A stretch of DNA of 64,000 nt from Knoellia sp. S7-12 (GTDB taxonomy: Bacteria; Actinomycetota; Actinomycetes; Actinomycetales; Dermatophilaceae), in assembly GCF_040518285.1 (NCBI RefSeq), contig NZ_CP155449.1:2046001-2110000 (forward strand), read 5' to 3'. The stretch's first letter is position 1; each line of letters begins with the position of its first letter. The position numbers were made by a program, and so were the translations under genes. Positions 1-9,224 of the stretch are shown here, one piece after another. The notes under the pieces are model-generated. The model made no database searches. It saw only the letters and a program-made list of their open reading frames with translations, and was not told where the DNA came from.

Positions 1-656
1 GTACCCGAGAGGACGATCTTGCCGACCTCGAGCACGTAGCCCTTGGTGGCCCGCTTGAGCGCGGCCTGAGCGTTCTGCTCCACGAGGAGGATCGTCGTGC
101 CCTGCTCCTGCAGCGTCGTCACGGTCGACATGACCGTCTTCATCATCAGCGGCGACAGACCCATCGACGGTTCGTCGAGCATGAGCAACTTGGGGCGGCT
201 CATCATCGCCCGACCCATGGCGAGCATCTGCTGCTCGCCACCGGAGAACGTGCCGGCCGCCTGGGCCTTGCGCTCACCGAGGATCGGGAAGAGCTCGTAG
301 GCCGCCTTCAGATCCTTCGCGACATCGCCATCGCGCCGCGCAAAGGCACCGAGCAGGAGGTTCTGCTCGACCGAGAGTCGCGGGAAGATCCGGCGTCCCT
401 CCGGCGAGTGTGCCAGTCCCAGCGTGACGATCTCGTGCGCAGGGGTGTCGTCAATACGGTTGCCCTGAAAGCGGATCGAGCCGCTCGCCGGCCGAAGGAG
501 TCCAGAGATGGTTCGCAGGGTCGTCGTCTTGCCGGCACCATTGGTGCCGATGAGTGTGACGACTTCACCCTCCTCGACGGTGAAGCTGATGCCCTTGACG
601 GCTTTGATCTTGCCGTAGGCGACGACGAGGTCCTTGACCTCGAGCATGGGGCTCAC
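1..656 (-). CDS. livF: Branched-chain amino acid ABC transporter ATP-binding protein LivF (3' end outside window)
   Basis: One of the two cytoplasmic ATPases that drive uptake of leucine, isoleucine and valine. About 218 codons are visible; the C-terminus lies beyond the window edge. The N-terminal half carries the Walker A motif GTNGAGKTT, later SGGEQQMLAMGRA (ABC signature) and LLMLDEPSMGLSP (Walker B and D-loop), which is the LivF type. The start is taken as the GTG at 656, whose last two bases begin the livG stop codon (GTGA overlap); an ATG three codons in (647) is the alternative. It is the last visible gene of livK-H-M-G-F, so it is probably translationally coupled to livG. Confidence 0.93.
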   Translation of the reverse strand, partial: MSPMLEVKDLVVAYGKIKAVKGISFTVEEGEVVTLIGTNGAGKTTTLRTISGLLRPASGSIRFQGNRIDDTPAHEIVTLGLAHSPEGRRIFPRLSVEQNLLLGAFARRDGDVAKDLKAAYELFPILGERKAQAAGTFSGGEQQMLAMGRAMMSRPKLLMLDEPSMGLSPLMMKTVMSTVTTLQEQGTTILLVEQNAQAALKRATKGYVLEVGKIVLSG

Positions 657-1540
657 AGCTTCTCCTCCGTCGAATCCGGAACGTCGTCAGCGGCCTTGGC
701 CGGGACCACGTCCTCATCGTCATCGTCATCGTCATCGTCGCCGCCACCGATATAGGCCTCGATGACTCGCGGGTCCGACTGGACCTCACCGGGCGTGCCC
801 TGGACGAGGACCTCTCCGCGCACGAGACAGAGCACGCGGTCGCAGAGGCCAAAGATGAACCTCATGTCGTGCTCGATGACGACGACTGCGAGGCCGCTGT
901 CACGGATCCGGAAGATGAGGTCGCTTGCCTGCTTGGTCTCCTGCGGGTTCATACCGGCCGTGGGCTCGTCGAGGAGGATGAGCTTGGGGTCGGTCGCAAG
1001 GGCGCGAGCAATCTCAAGGCGGCGCTGGTCGCCGTAGGGCATGTTGCGCGCGAGGTTCTCGGCTGACTTGCCGAGACCCACGAACTCCAGGAGCTCCTGG
1101 GCGCGGGCCCGGGTTGCCTCTTCCTCACGACGGAACTTCGGTCCACGCAGGATCGAGGTGAGCGCCATCGAACTGGTGCGGCAGTAGCGGCCGACCATGA
1201 CGTTCTCGAGCGCCGTCATGTTGGCGAAGAGCCGGATGTTCTGGAAGGTGCGAGCCATGCCGGCGATGACGACGGCCCGCGGCTTGGGCGGAAGGATCTC
1301 ACCGCCCAGCCTCACCTGGCCCTCGGTCGGCTTGTAGAGGCCGGTGAGGCAGTTGAAGAAGGTCGTCTTGCCGGCGCCGTTGGGGCCGATGAGGCCAACG
1401 ATCTCGCCCTCGTTGACCGTCATGTCGACGTCCTTGACGGCCGTGAGGCCACCGAAGCGCATGGTCACGCCGCGGGCCTCAAGGATCGGTGCGCCGACGG
1501 TCGCGGTCGCAGGCGGTGGGGGAGTCTCGGTGACGGTCAT
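653..1540 (-). CDS. livG: Branched-chain amino acid ABC transporter ATP-binding protein LivG
   Basis: Second ATPase of the Liv importer, 295 residues. Walker A GPNGAGKTT lies at about residues 52-60. The family-typical signature PYGDQRRLEIARALA replaces LSGGQ, and LILLDEPTAGMNPQE follows. This longer Q-loop region with PYG(D/E)QRR separates LivG from LivF. The C-terminus ends in an unusual acidic run of eight Asp followed by about 20 low-complexity residues, not part of the ABC fold. The ATG overlaps the livM stop as ATGA, and the stop overlaps the livF GTG, so the three genes read as one translationally coupled unit. Confidence 0.95.
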   Translation of the reverse strand: MTVTETPPPPATATVGAPILEARGVTMRFGGLTAVKDVDMTVNEGEIVGLIGPNGAGKTTFFNCLTGLYKPTEGQVRLGGEILPPKPRAVVIAGMARTFQNIRLFANMTALENVMVGRYCRTSSMALTSILRGPKFRREEEATRARAQELLEFVGLGKSAENLARNMPYGDQRRLEIARALATDPKLILLDEPTAGMNPQETKQASDLIFRIRDSGLAVVVIEHDMRFIFGLCDRVLCLVRGEVLVQGTPGEVQSDPRVIEAYIGGGDDDDDDDDEDVVPAKAADDVPDSTEEKL

Positions 1541-3282
1541 GCCTTGACCTCCTCTTCCTCGAGATGGACTTCTTCGATGCGTTTCGCGAGCTCTTCGTCG
1601 TCCTCGTGGAACTCAAGCTTGCGCCGTTGGCTTGCGATGAGCCCCTCTGGGCGGAAGCGCATCATCAGGACGAGCACGAGTCCGAAGATGAGTAGTCGGT
1701 AGTCCGCCAGATCCCGCAACTTCTCGGGGAGCAGCTTGAGGATCGTGGCACCGACGAGCACGCCGGCCACGGTTCCCATGCCACCCAGGACGATCGCCGC
1801 GAGCAGGAATGCCGACTCGAGGAAGATGTATTGGTCGGGCGACACCGAGACGTCATGGTGCGCCTTGACCGTGCCCGCCATGCCAGCAAGGAAGGCGCCG
1901 CCGGCGAAGGCGAACAGCTTGAGTCCGAAGACGTTGACGCCCATGGCCTCGGCAGCCTTCTCGTCCTCGCGGATCGCGACCCAACCACGACCGATCCGGC
2001 TGTTGTTGAGCCGGACGAACACGAGGATGATGATCGCCGCGATGATGAGGAGGAGGAAATAGTAGTTCGCGAACCGCCCCAGGGTGATCCCCAGGATCTC
2101 GTGAGGCTGACCGAAGTCGAAGGAACCGAACTTGAGCTCCGGGATCGCGGGGATCCCGTTGGGACCGTTGGTGAGGTCCGGTCCGTTCTCGCCGTCGAGG
2201 TTGCCCATCGTGAATCGGAAGATCTCACCGAAGGCCAAGGTCACGATGGCCAGGTAGTCGCCCGATACTCGTAGGGTCGGCGACCCGATGATGAGCCCGA
2301 GCAGTGCAGAGAAGCTGGCGCCCACCAGGACGACGATGATGAACGGGGGCTTCCACCCGATCGTCGCGAAGGCCGAGTTGGAGAGCACCGCACCGACGTA
2401 GGCTCCGGCGCCGAGGAAGGCGATGTAGCCGAGGTCGAGGAGGCCCGCGAGGCCAACGACGATGTTGAGGCCCAGCGCGGTCGCCGCAAAGATCAGCACC
2501 TGAGTGGCGATCGACATGTTCTCGTCGGACCCGCCCTGGGTGAACGGGAAGAGGAACGCGACGGCGAACGCACCGAGCATGAGCACCGGACGGTTCTTCT
2601 GGGCGATGAGTCCGACCCAGGTGAAGACGCCCGCCTTGGCAAGTGCGAACGCAAGGGTGCCGGCGAAGAGGAGGAAGAGGGCGAAGCTGATCGGGTCGCC
2701 GACACCGAGGGCGTAGGCAGCTCCGAAGAGGATCAGGGCCATCATCACGATGATCGTGCAGATCTCGAGCCACGACGATGTCTTCGCAAAGAGCGGATCA
2801 CGGTGCCGGCGAGAGACGAGCATGAGGCCCGAAGCCAGGAGCAGGAGGGATCCGATGAAGGAAATCCACCCGCCGGGGTTGACATTGAGGATCGCCCCCG
2901 TCTGCCAGGCAATGGCGGCAATGGTCACCACCATGTAGGCGACGGCCCCCATGCCGAGAAGGCGCACGGCACTGGCTGTGTCGAGCCACTCGCCGAGGCC
3001 CCGCAGGGGACCCTTGTGAGCGAGGAGGAAGAGCAGCGCCACCAGACCAAGTGCGATGGCCGTGATCTGCAGGCCATTGGGATACAGGTCGACCGAGAGA
3101 TCGCCGAGAACGCTCCCGTCATGGCTCCACGAGAGAAGCGAGCCGACGATGAGCAGGCCGGCACCGGCAAGACCCATTGGCCAAGCAGCGGCGCTGCCCC
3201 GCCCGGGGATGCGCTCGAGCAGGGGCGTCTTGGCGCCGTCGTCGTCGTGCTCGTGAGTGAGGTCAGCCGTCGAGGTGCTCAT
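1537..3282 (-). CDS. livM: Branched-chain amino acid ABC transporter permease LivM with long membrane N-terminal extension
   Basis: Membrane permease of the Liv importer, 581 residues from the ATG at 3282, which overlaps the livH stop as ATGA; a longer open frame upstream runs back into livH and was not used. The canonical permease part begins around residue 265 (VLMLGAFAVAFLFPF) and holds the conserved GLNIVVGLAGLLDLGYIAF region and, near the end, the coupling-type stretch GRGWVAIREDEKAAEAMG. The preceding ~260 residues contain several further hydrophobic helices, so the protein is longer than E. coli LivM (about 425). The C-terminus is a charged Glu-rich cytoplasmic tail. Confidence 0.93.
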   Translation of the reverse strand: MSTSTADLTHEHDDDGAKTPLLERIPGRGSAAAWPMGLAGAGLLIVGSLLSWSHDGSVLGDLSVDLYPNGLQITAIALGLVALLFLLAHKGPLRGLGEWLDTASAVRLLGMGAVAYMVVTIAAIAWQTGAILNVNPGGWISFIGSLLLLASGLMLVSRRHRDPLFAKTSSWLEICTIIVMMALILFGAAYALGVGDPISFALFLLFAGTLAFALAKAGVFTWVGLIAQKNRPVLMLGAFAVAFLFPFTQGGSDENMSIATQVLIFAATALGLNIVVGLAGLLDLGYIAFLGAGAYVGAVLSNSAFATIGWKPPFIIVVLVGASFSALLGLIIGSPTLRVSGDYLAIVTLAFGEIFRFTMGNLDGENGPDLTNGPNGIPAIPELKFGSFDFGQPHEILGITLGRFANYYFLLLIIAAIIILVFVRLNNSRIGRGWVAIREDEKAAEAMGVNVFGLKLFAFAGGAFLAGMAGTVKAHHDVSVSPDQYIFLESAFLLAAIVLGGMGTVAGVLVGATILKLLPEKLRDLADYRLLIFGLVLVLMMRFRPEGLIASQRRKLEFHEDDEELAKRIEEVHLEEEEVKA

Positions 3283-4202
3283 GCGCGGTCCACCACCCGG
3301 GCGCCGAGGAGGCCCTGGGGCCTGAAGACGAGCACGAGAATGAGGAGCACGAACGCCCACACGTCCTTCCATGCCGACCCGCCGAACTGGCCGGGAATGA
3401 ACTGGGTGGCCATCGACTCGGCGATTCCCAGGGTGAGGCCGCCGACGACGGCTCCCTGGATGTTGCCGATACCGCCGAGGACCGCGGCCGTGAAGGCCTT
3501 GAGTCCTGCGAGGAATCCCATGCGGAAGTCGATGTTGGAGTTGAGCAGGCCTTGCGCGACACCAGCGACGGCCGCAAGGGCGGCGCCGACCGCGAAGGCG
3601 ATGACGATGATGCGGTTGACATTGATGCCCATGAGCTGAGCCGTGTCAGGGTCCTGCGAGACGGCCTGCATGCCCTGGCCGAGCCGTGTCCGGTTGACGA
3701 AGAACCAGAGCACGATCGCGGAGACGACCAACGCGCCGACGGTGAAGATCGCGGCGCGTTGGATGTTGAGGCCGCCGATGGCGAGGGCGGAGCCGGTGAC
3801 GACGTCGATCTCGGGGAAGGTCAACTTGCTCTTGGCGCCCGGATAGAAGAGGCGGACGGCTTCCTGCAGGAAGACCGAGATGCCGATCGCCGTGATCAGC
3901 GGCGCGAGCCGGGGAGCATTGCGCAGCGGCCGATAGGCGAGACGCTCCATGACGACGGCGGTGAGGACGGAGACGGCCACGGCGCCGAACACCATGATCG
4001 GCAGCACCCACAGCCCGGTCTGTCCCTTGAAGAGGACCGACCAAGTAGCCAGGGCGCCGAAGGAGCCGATCATGAAGACCTCGCCGTGGGCGAAGTTGAT
4101 GAGCTGGACGATCCCGTAGACGACGGTGTAGCCGACGGCGATCAGCGCGTACAGCGACCCGATGGTCAAGCCGTTCACGATCTGTTGCAGGAACTCGGTC
4201 AT
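3279..4202 (-). CDS. livH: Branched-chain amino acid ABC transporter permease LivH
   Basis: First membrane permease of the Liv importer, 307 residues, about eight hydrophobic helices. The N-terminus MTEFLQQIVNGLTIGSLYAL and the segment INFAHGEVFMIGSF are typical LivH, as is the C-terminal VLVFRPQGLLGARVV. The ATG at 4202 was chosen over an upstream in-frame ATG at 4244 because a GAGAGG-like ribosome site lies just before it and the family starts here. It is separated from livK by a strong hairpin (4246-4279), so it may be expressed at a lower level than the binding protein. Confidence 0.94.
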   Translation of the reverse strand: MTEFLQQIVNGLTIGSLYALIAVGYTVVYGIVQLINFAHGEVFMIGSFGALATWSVLFKGQTGLWVLPIMVFGAVAVSVLTAVVMERLAYRPLRNAPRLAPLITAIGISVFLQEAVRLFYPGAKSKLTFPEIDVVTGSALAIGGLNIQRAAIFTVGALVVSAIVLWFFVNRTRLGQGMQAVSQDPDTAQLMGINVNRIIVIAFAVGAALAAVAGVAQGLLNSNIDFRMGFLAGLKAFTAAVLGGIGNIQGAVVGGLTLGIAESMATQFIPGQFGGSAWKDVWAFVLLILVLVFRPQGLLGARVVDRA

Positions 4203-4245
4203 CGCAGAACCGGCACCTCTCTGTGTATTGGGGGGCTGGCACATT

Positions 4246-4279
4246 CAAGCAGGGACGGGCTCTCGCCCGCCCCTGCTTG
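4246..4279 (-). terminator. Hairpin between livK and livH (attenuating terminator candidate)
   Basis: Two 15-base arms pair with one mismatch around a 4-base loop (CAAGCAGGGACGGGC against GCCCGCCCCTGCTTG). There is no clear U-run. Its place directly after the binding-protein gene and before the permease genes suggests partial termination or 3'-end protection of the livK message, which would give more binding protein than membrane complex. Confidence 0.6.
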
Positions 4280-4314
4280 GATGAACTACGTCAGCGTGTC
4301 GGACTCAGTCCGGT

Positions 4315-5529
4315 TCAGCTCACGTTCTCGGACTTGACGGTGGCCCACTTGCCACCTTCGACCTTGTAGCCCGTAATGACCTTGACGAGCGTGTCGCCGA
4401 ACTCGTCGAACGAGACCTTGCCGGTGACTCCGTCGAAGGAGACCTTGCCGACCTCGGTGACCGTGGCCTGGCGGGCGCTCTTGGCGTCAGCAGCGTCCTT
4501 GAGGGAGATCTTGAGGGCGTTGATGATGGCGTTGGCCGCGTCGTACGAGTAACCGCCGTAGGCAGCAGACGGCTCGGCGTAGCTGGCTGCCTCGTAGTCA
4601 GCGAGGAACTTCTTGCCGGCCTCGCTGGCGTCGGTCGGCTCGCCGACCGAGGTGGCGAGGTCGTTGGCCGAGGTGGAACCGGCCAGCGCGATGTACTGGG
4701 GGTCGAAGATCCCGTCGCCACCCATGAGGGGAACGTTGAGGCCACCGGCCTTCATCTGCTTGGACAGCGGTCCACCCTGGGGGTACTCGCCACCGTAGAA
4801 CACAGCGCCCGGCTTGGACGGCGCGACCTTGGAGACGACCGGGGAGTAGTTGGACTCGTCCGGGTTGATGGTCTCAGCGGCAACGATGGTGCCACCGGCA
4901 GCCTTGTAGGCGTCGCTGAAGTGCTTGACCAGACCCTGGCCGTAGGTCTTCTTGTCGTGGATCGTCGCGACGGTCTTGATGCCCTGGTCGATGAGGAACT
5001 TGGCCGCGAAGCCGCCCTGCGCGATGTCGGTGGTGCAGGTGCGGAAGAACGTCTTGTAGGGACGCGCGTTGCCGTCGGCGCCGCGGGTCAGCGCGGGGCC
5101 GGTGTTGGCGGGGGAGATCTGGGTGATGTTGGCGGCAGCGAAGACCGGCTGGGTCTGCTGGCTGACGCTCGAGTTGAGGTTGCCGACGACGCCGACGACC
5201 TGGTCGTCACCGGCGAGTTTGGTCGCACCGTTCTTGCCGACGTCGGCCTTGCCCTCGTCGTCCACGGCCTCGACCTCGAGGGTCCAGCCGGGGATGGCCT
5301 TGGAGTCGTTGGCCTGCTTGACGGCCAGTTCGACGGAGTGCTGGATGCCCTTGCCGAGAGCGGACAGGTCACCCGAAAGGGGTGCGATGACGCCGATCTT
5401 GGCAACCTTGGCGGTGCCGCCGGTGTTGCCGGTGCCGCCCTCGGTTTCGCCGCGGTCACCGCAGCCGGCGAGTGCGATCGAGGCCACCAGCAGCGATGCA
5501 CCCATGGTCATGACGGAACGCTGAGCCAC
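4315..5529 (-). CDS. livK: Branched-chain amino acid ABC transporter substrate-binding lipoprotein LivK
   Basis: Extracytoplasmic binding protein of the Liv importer, 404 residues. The GTG at 5529 is preceded by a very good AGGAGG ribosome site four bases away. It gives a short lipoprotein signal peptide ending in the lipobox LAGC, with Cys23 as the lipidated residue. The mature part begins with a Gly/Thr/Glu linker and then KIGVIAPLSGDLSALGKG, the usual start of periplasmic-binding fold type I, and contains GVVGNLNSSVSQQTQPVF and the hinge region typical of Leu/Ile/Val receptors. An upstream extension of the frame has no signal peptide and is rejected. First gene of the liv operon. Confidence 0.94.
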   Translation of the reverse strand: MAQRSVMTMGASLLVASIALAGCGDRGETEGGTGNTGGTAKVAKIGVIAPLSGDLSALGKGIQHSVELAVKQANDSKAIPGWTLEVEAVDDEGKADVGKNGATKLAGDDQVVGVVGNLNSSVSQQTQPVFAAANITQISPANTGPALTRGADGNARPYKTFFRTCTTDIAQGGFAAKFLIDQGIKTVATIHDKKTYGQGLVKHFSDAYKAAGGTIVAAETINPDESNYSPVVSKVAPSKPGAVFYGGEYPQGGPLSKQMKAGGLNVPLMGGDGIFDPQYIALAGSTSANDLATSVGEPTDASEAGKKFLADYEAASYAEPSAAYGGYSYDAANAIINALKISLKDAADAKSARQATVTEVGKVSFDGVTGKVSFDEFGDTLVKVITGYKVEGGKWATVKSENVS

Positions 5530-5672
5530 GTTTCCTCCTGAGACTTCTTCTCCCGCGGCGATCAGCCGAGGAACTCGCGACGGGTGTGCGAGCACCCGAA
5601 CAATGCCACGGACCGGGGACGCTCTGGGGCTGTTGCGCAGATCTTGTGCAGAGTCGTTATCAAGGCCGCTAT

Positions 5673-5688
5673 GCACAATGTCTTGTGC
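5673..5688. promoter_or_regulatory. Palindromic operator candidate in the livK / Rieske divergent region
   Basis: GCACAATGTCTTGTGC is a perfect inverted repeat (6-base arms, 4-base spacer). Related half-sites TTGCGCA (5633-5639) and TTGTGCA (5644-5650) lie just upstream at an 11-base period. The 244-base divergent region 5530-5773 otherwise shows no gene. The cluster of TTGTGC half-sites suggests a regulator of livK or of the Rieske gene; the protein is unknown. Confidence 0.4.
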
Positions 5689-5773
5689 GTTCTCCACAGG
5701 TAGGCAAAAGGAACGATGGGCATACTGAGTTCGGACAACACGAACCCAGCGCAGGACGAAAGGCAAGAGGACG

Positions 5774-6277
5774 ATGACTGAGGCACTGGACACACGACAG
5801 GCAGCAAGCGAAGCCGAGCCCGCTCCGCTCTCCTGCTGCGGTCGACGAGAAGCACTGCGCGCAGTGGGCGTGGTCGCCATCGCGGGCGCGGGCCTGACGG
5901 CGTGCGGGACCAGCGCCGACGATGTTGAAGGCGCCACCGATGCCGCCTCGTCGGCTGCATCGTCAGCAGCATCGGGGGCTGTGGGCGCGGTGAAGGACCT
6001 TGCCAAGAAGGCCGAAATCCCGGTGGGGGGCGGCAAGGTCATCGAGTCCGCCAAGGTCGTCATCACCCAGCCGACCGCGGGTGAGTACAAGGCCTTTTCA
6101 GCCGTGTGCACGCACCAGGGGTGCACCGTGTCGGGTGTCGCGGACGGCACCATCAACTGTGCGTGTCACGGCAGCAAGTTCGACATCGCCACCGGTGAGG
6201 TGAAGCAGGGACCGGCCACGTCCGGCCTGCCCACGAAGTCGGCGACCGTAGGAGCCGACGGCATCAGCGTCACGTGA
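5774..6277 (+). CDS. Rieske [2Fe-2S] lipoprotein
   Basis: Small exported iron-sulfur protein of 167 residues. The N-terminal signal has a twin-arginine-like start (CGRREALRAVGVV), a hydrophobic stretch and a lipobox LTAC with Cys44 as the probable lipid anchor. An Ala/Ser linker follows. The Rieske domain fills the C-terminal 90 residues with both cluster motifs: CTHQGC at about 112-117 and CACHGS at about 130-135, giving the 2 Cys/2 His ligands and the extra disulfide Cys pair. Stand-alone Rieske lipoproteins of this kind are common in Actinobacteria; the electron partner is not known. It is followed by a hairpin and then uvrC. Confidence 0.88.
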   Translation: MTEALDTRQAASEAEPAPLSCCGRREALRAVGVVAIAGAGLTACGTSADDVEGATDAASSAASSAASGAVGAVKDLAKKAEIPVGGGKVIESAKVVITQPTAGEYKAFSAVCTHQGCTVSGVADGTINCACHGSKFDIATGEVKQGPATSGLPTKSATVGADGISVT

Positions 6278-6282
6278 GTGGA

Positions 6283-6309
6283 CGGCATACCAAAGCAGTG
6301 AGTATGCCG
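6283..6309 (+). terminator. Hairpin after the Rieske gene
   Basis: Perfect 8-base stem CGGCATAC/GTATGCCG with an 11-base loop directly after the Rieske stop codon. There is no U-run. Both arms contain the GGCATAC heptamer that is over-represented in this chromosome. Confidence 0.45.
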
Positions 6310-6329
6310 GGTGGTCCCGGCGGTGCCAT

Positions 6330-6358
6330 TCGAGACTGACGGTGCCGCGTCCTAGGGT
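6330..6358 (+). promoter_or_regulatory. uvrC promoter, leaderless type
   Basis: A TCGAGA -35-like box (6330-6335), a 17-base spacer and a TAGGGT -10 box (6353-6358) lie exactly six bases before the uvrC GTG. Transcription would start at or next to the start codon. Confidence 0.55.
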
Positions 6359-6364
6359 TGGGGC

Positions 6365-8320
6365 GTGGCTCATCCGTCGACGTACCGTCCCCGTCCGGGA
6401 GAGATCCCGACCGATCCGGGTGTCTACCGGTTTCGGGACAAGGACGGTCGTGTCATCTATGTCGGCAAGGCCAAATCGTTGCGCTCCCGGCTGTCGTCCT
6501 ACTTCCAGGACGTCGGGATGCTGCATCCGCGCACCGCATCGATGGTCATGGCCGGCGCGAGCGTCGAGTGGACCACGGTCTCGACCGAGGTGGAGGCGCT
6601 GCAGCTCGAGTATTCGTGGATCAAGGAGTTCGACCCGCGCTTCAACGTCAAGTACCGCGACGACAAGTCCTATCCCTATCTCGCGGTGACGATGGGTGAG
6701 GAGTTTCCGCGGGCCCAGGTGTTGCGCGGTGCCAAGCGCAAGGGGACTCGGTACTTCGGGCCCTATGCGCACGCCTGGGCCATCCGCGAGACCCTCGACC
6801 AGGCGCTGCGCGTCTTCCCGATCCGCACCTGTTCGCAGGGTGTGTTCAAGCGCGCGAGCCAGGTGGGGCGGCCCTGTCTCCTGGGCTACATCGACAAGTG
6901 CTCCGCGCCCTGTGTAGAGCGTGTCGACGCCGACAGCCACCGCCAGATCGCGGAGGACTTCTGCGACTTCATGGCGGGCGAGAGCACGAAGTTCATGAAG
7001 CGTCTCGAGCGCCAGATGCGCGACGCCTCGGACGCCCTGGAGTTCGAGCAGGCAGCGCGGCTGCGTGACGACATCGGAGCGCTCCAGCGAGTGCTCGAGA
7101 AGTCGGCAGTCGTGTTCGGTGACGGCACTGACGCCGACGTGTTCGCCCTCGCGGATGACGAGCTCGAGGTGGCCGTCCAGGTCTTCCACGTCCGCGGCGG
7201 CCGGATCCGTGGCCAGCGCGGGTGGGTCGCCGAGAAGGAGTTCGAGACGGTTCCCGAGGTCGTCGGTCACCTCCTGCAGCAGCTCTATGGTGGCGAGGAG
7301 GGTGAGTCGGTGCCGCGTGAGGTGCTCGTGCCCGTGCTGCCCGACGACTCCGACTCGATGGGCGAGTGGCTGTCCGGTCTGCGGGGGAGCAACGTCGATC
7401 TGCGTGTCCCCCAACGCGGTGACAAGAAGACCCTCATGGAGACCGTGGGTCGCAACGCGACCCAGAGCCTGGCCCGGCACAAGGTGGCTCGCGCCGGTGA
7501 CCTGACCGCACGGTCGCAGGCCCTGCAGCAGCTCCAGGAGTTCCTCGCGCTCGACGAGTCCCCGCTGCGGATCGAGTGCTACGACATCAGTCACGTCCAG
7601 GGCACCCAGATCGTCGGCTCCATGGTCGTCTTCGAGGACGGGCTCTCCCGCAAGGGGGAGTACCGCCGGTTCATCGTGCGCGGCGATGACGAGACCGGCG
7701 CCAGCGATGACACGGCTGCGATGCACGAGGTCCTCACGCGTCGCTTCCGCCGCTACCTCAAGGACCGTGACGAGCCGCAGGGACGCGACGAAGAGACCGG
7801 CAGGCCAACGCGATTCGCCTACCCGCCCCAGCTCGTTGTCGTTGACGGTGGCCTGCCGCAGGTCAACGCCGCGGCTCGCGCGATCGAGGACCTCGGCATC
7901 GTCGATGTCGCTGTCGTCGGACTCGCCAAGCGACTCGAGGAGGTCTGGGTGCCGGGCCAGGACTTCCCGATCGTCCTGCCTCGAACGAGCGAAGGTCTTT
8001 ATCTCCTCCAGCGGCTGCGCGACGAGGCGCACCGGTTCGCCATCACGTTCCATCGCCAACGGCGGAGCAAGGCCATGACGAACTCGGCACTGGACGGCAT
8101 ACCCGGCCTCGGTGACGTCAAGCAGAAGTCGCTGCTGCGGCACTTCGGTTCGGTCAAGCGGATCCGGGCGGCAACCTTGGACGAACTCGGGGAAGTCAAG
8201 GGAATCGGACCTACGCTTGCAGAGACGATCCAGCGCGAGTTGACTGGCGCGCCCGCAGAACCCACGGTCAACCTCATGACCGGCGAGATCATCGACGACG
8301 AGAGGGGCAGCAATGCCTGA
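6365..8320 (+). CDS. uvrC: Excinuclease ABC subunit UvrC
   Basis: Nucleotide excision repair endonuclease that makes both incisions around UvrB-marked damage. 651 residues, close to the family norm. The GIY-YIG domain is at the N-terminus ([20 protein letters not shown], about 17-36). A UVR motif lies near 210-245, the RNase H-like second nuclease domain follows ([20 protein letters not shown]), and a tandem helix-hairpin-helix closes the protein ([25 protein letters not shown]). The start GTG is fixed by the family N-terminus and the leaderless promoter. The stop overlaps the rapZ start by 8 bases, linking the DNA repair gene to rapZ-yvcK-whiA as in most Actinobacteria. Confidence 0.97.
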   Translation: MAHPSTYRPRPGEIPTDPGVYRFRDKDGRVIYVGKAKSLRSRLSSYFQDVGMLHPRTASMVMAGASVEWTTVSTEVEALQLEYSWIKEFDPRFNVKYRDDKSYPYLAVTMGEEFPRAQVLRGAKRKGTRYFGPYAHAWAIRETLDQALRVFPIRTCSQGVFKRASQVGRPCLLGYIDKCSAPCVERVDADSHRQIAEDFCDFMAGESTKFMKRLERQMRDASDALEFEQAARLRDDIGALQRVLEKSAVVFGDGTDADVFALADDELEVAVQVFHVRGGRIRGQRGWVAEKEFETVPEVVGHLLQQLYGGEEGESVPREVLVPVLPDDSDSMGEWLSGLRGSNVDLRVPQRGDKKTLMETVGRNATQSLARHKVARAGDLTARSQALQQLQEFLALDESPLRIECYDISHVQGTQIVGSMVVFEDGLSRKGEYRRFIVRGDDETGASDDTAAMHEVLTRRFRRYLKDRDEPQGRDEETGRPTRFAYPPQLVVVDGGLPQVNAAARAIEDLGIVDVAVVGLAKRLEEVWVPGQDFPIVLPRTSEGLYLLQRLRDEAHRFAITFHRQRRSKAMTNSALDGIPGLGDVKQKSLLRHFGSVKRIRAATLDELGEVKGIGPTLAETIQRELTGAPAEPTVNLMTGEIIDDERGSNA

Positions 8321-9224
8321 AGGTCCCGTCCCCGAGGCCCCGGAGCCCGCAGCGGCATCTGGTGCCGACTTCGTCATCGTCACCGGCATGAGTGGGGCAG
8401 GGCGCTCCACGACGGCCAACGTCATGGAGGACCGGGGCTGGTATGTCGTCGACAACCTGCCTCCTCAACTGCTCGTCTCCATGGCTGAGCTCGGCAACCA
8501 GGCGCGCGCCGAGGGCCGTGAGATCAAGATCGCTGCCGTGGTCGACGTCCGGAGCCAGCACTTCTTCACCGAGTTCAACGACGCGGTCCAGCACCTGAAG
8601 TCCACCGGTTGGACGCCACAGCTGCTCTTCCTCGACGCCACCGATGAGGCACTGGTTCGCCGGTTCGAGTCGGTGCGGCGACCGCACCCGCTCCAGGGCG
8701 ATGGTCGGTTGCTCGACGGCATCCAGCACGAGCGCGAGATCCTGCGCGACCTGCGGTCGCGAGCCCACATCGTGGTCGACACCTCCGGCCTCAACGTCCA
8801 CCAGCTCGCCCGCAAGGTCGCACCGCTCTTCGGCACCGGCGACGGACCGTCACTGCGCCTCGCCCTGCTGTCATTCGGCTTCAAGTACGGAGTGCCCCTG
8901 GATGCCGATTTCGTCTTCGACATGCGCTTCCTGCCCAACCCGTTCTGGGTGCCCGAGCTGCGGCAGCTCGATGGTCGGGACCCCGAGGTGTCAGCGCATG
9001 TCCTCGGGCAGGCCGGAGCGCAGGAGTTCCTCGACCGGGTTGTCGCGCTGATGGAGCCGGTGACCCGTGGCTATCACTCCGAGGGCCGGCGCTACGTCAC
9101 GCTCGCGATTGGGTGCACGGGCGGCAAGCACCGCTCGGTGGCGATGGCCGAGGCTCTGGCGCAGCGGCTGAGCTCGGACCGCATCGAGACCTTCCTCGTC
9201 CACCGAGACCTGGGGCGCGAGTGA
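8313..9224 (+). CDS. rapZ: RapZ-family RNase adapter / nucleotide-binding protein
   Basis: P-loop protein of the RapZ/YvcJ family, 303 residues. The N-terminal ATPase-like motif reads [10 protein letters not shown] (25-34), with Arg in place of the Walker Lys as in many actinobacterial members, then [11 protein letters not shown]. The C-terminal domain has [19 protein letters not shown] and [15 protein letters not shown], the conserved end of the family. In E. coli RapZ controls amino-sugar synthesis through RNase E; in Actinobacteria the role is not settled. The gene overlaps uvrC by 8 bases and yvcK by 4, so it is in one operon with them. Confidence 0.93.
   Translation: MPEGPVPEAPEPAAASGADFVIVTGMSGAGRSTTANVMEDRGWYVVDNLPPQLLVSMAELGNQARAEGREIKIAAVVDVRSQHFFTEFNDAVQHLKSTGWTPQLLFLDATDEALVRRFESVRRPHPLQGDGRLLDGIQHEREILRDLRSRAHIVVDTSGLNVHQLARKVAPLFGTGDGPSLRLALLSFGFKYGVPLDADFVFDMRFLPNPFWVPELRQLDGRDPEVSAHVLGQAGAQEFLDRVVALMEPVTRGYHSEGRRYVTLAIGCTGGKHRSVAMAEALAQRLSSDRIETFLVHRDLGRE

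Noticed and set aside
5530..6156. N-terminal extension of the livK frame
   Set aside because: It runs antisense through the Rieske gene and lacks a signal peptide; the GTG at 5529 with AGGAGG gives a proper lipoprotein signal.
6098..8455. 785-codon open frame on the minus strand
   Set aside because: It is antisense to uvrC, whose protein is complete with all domains. Long antisense frames are normal in high-GC DNA.
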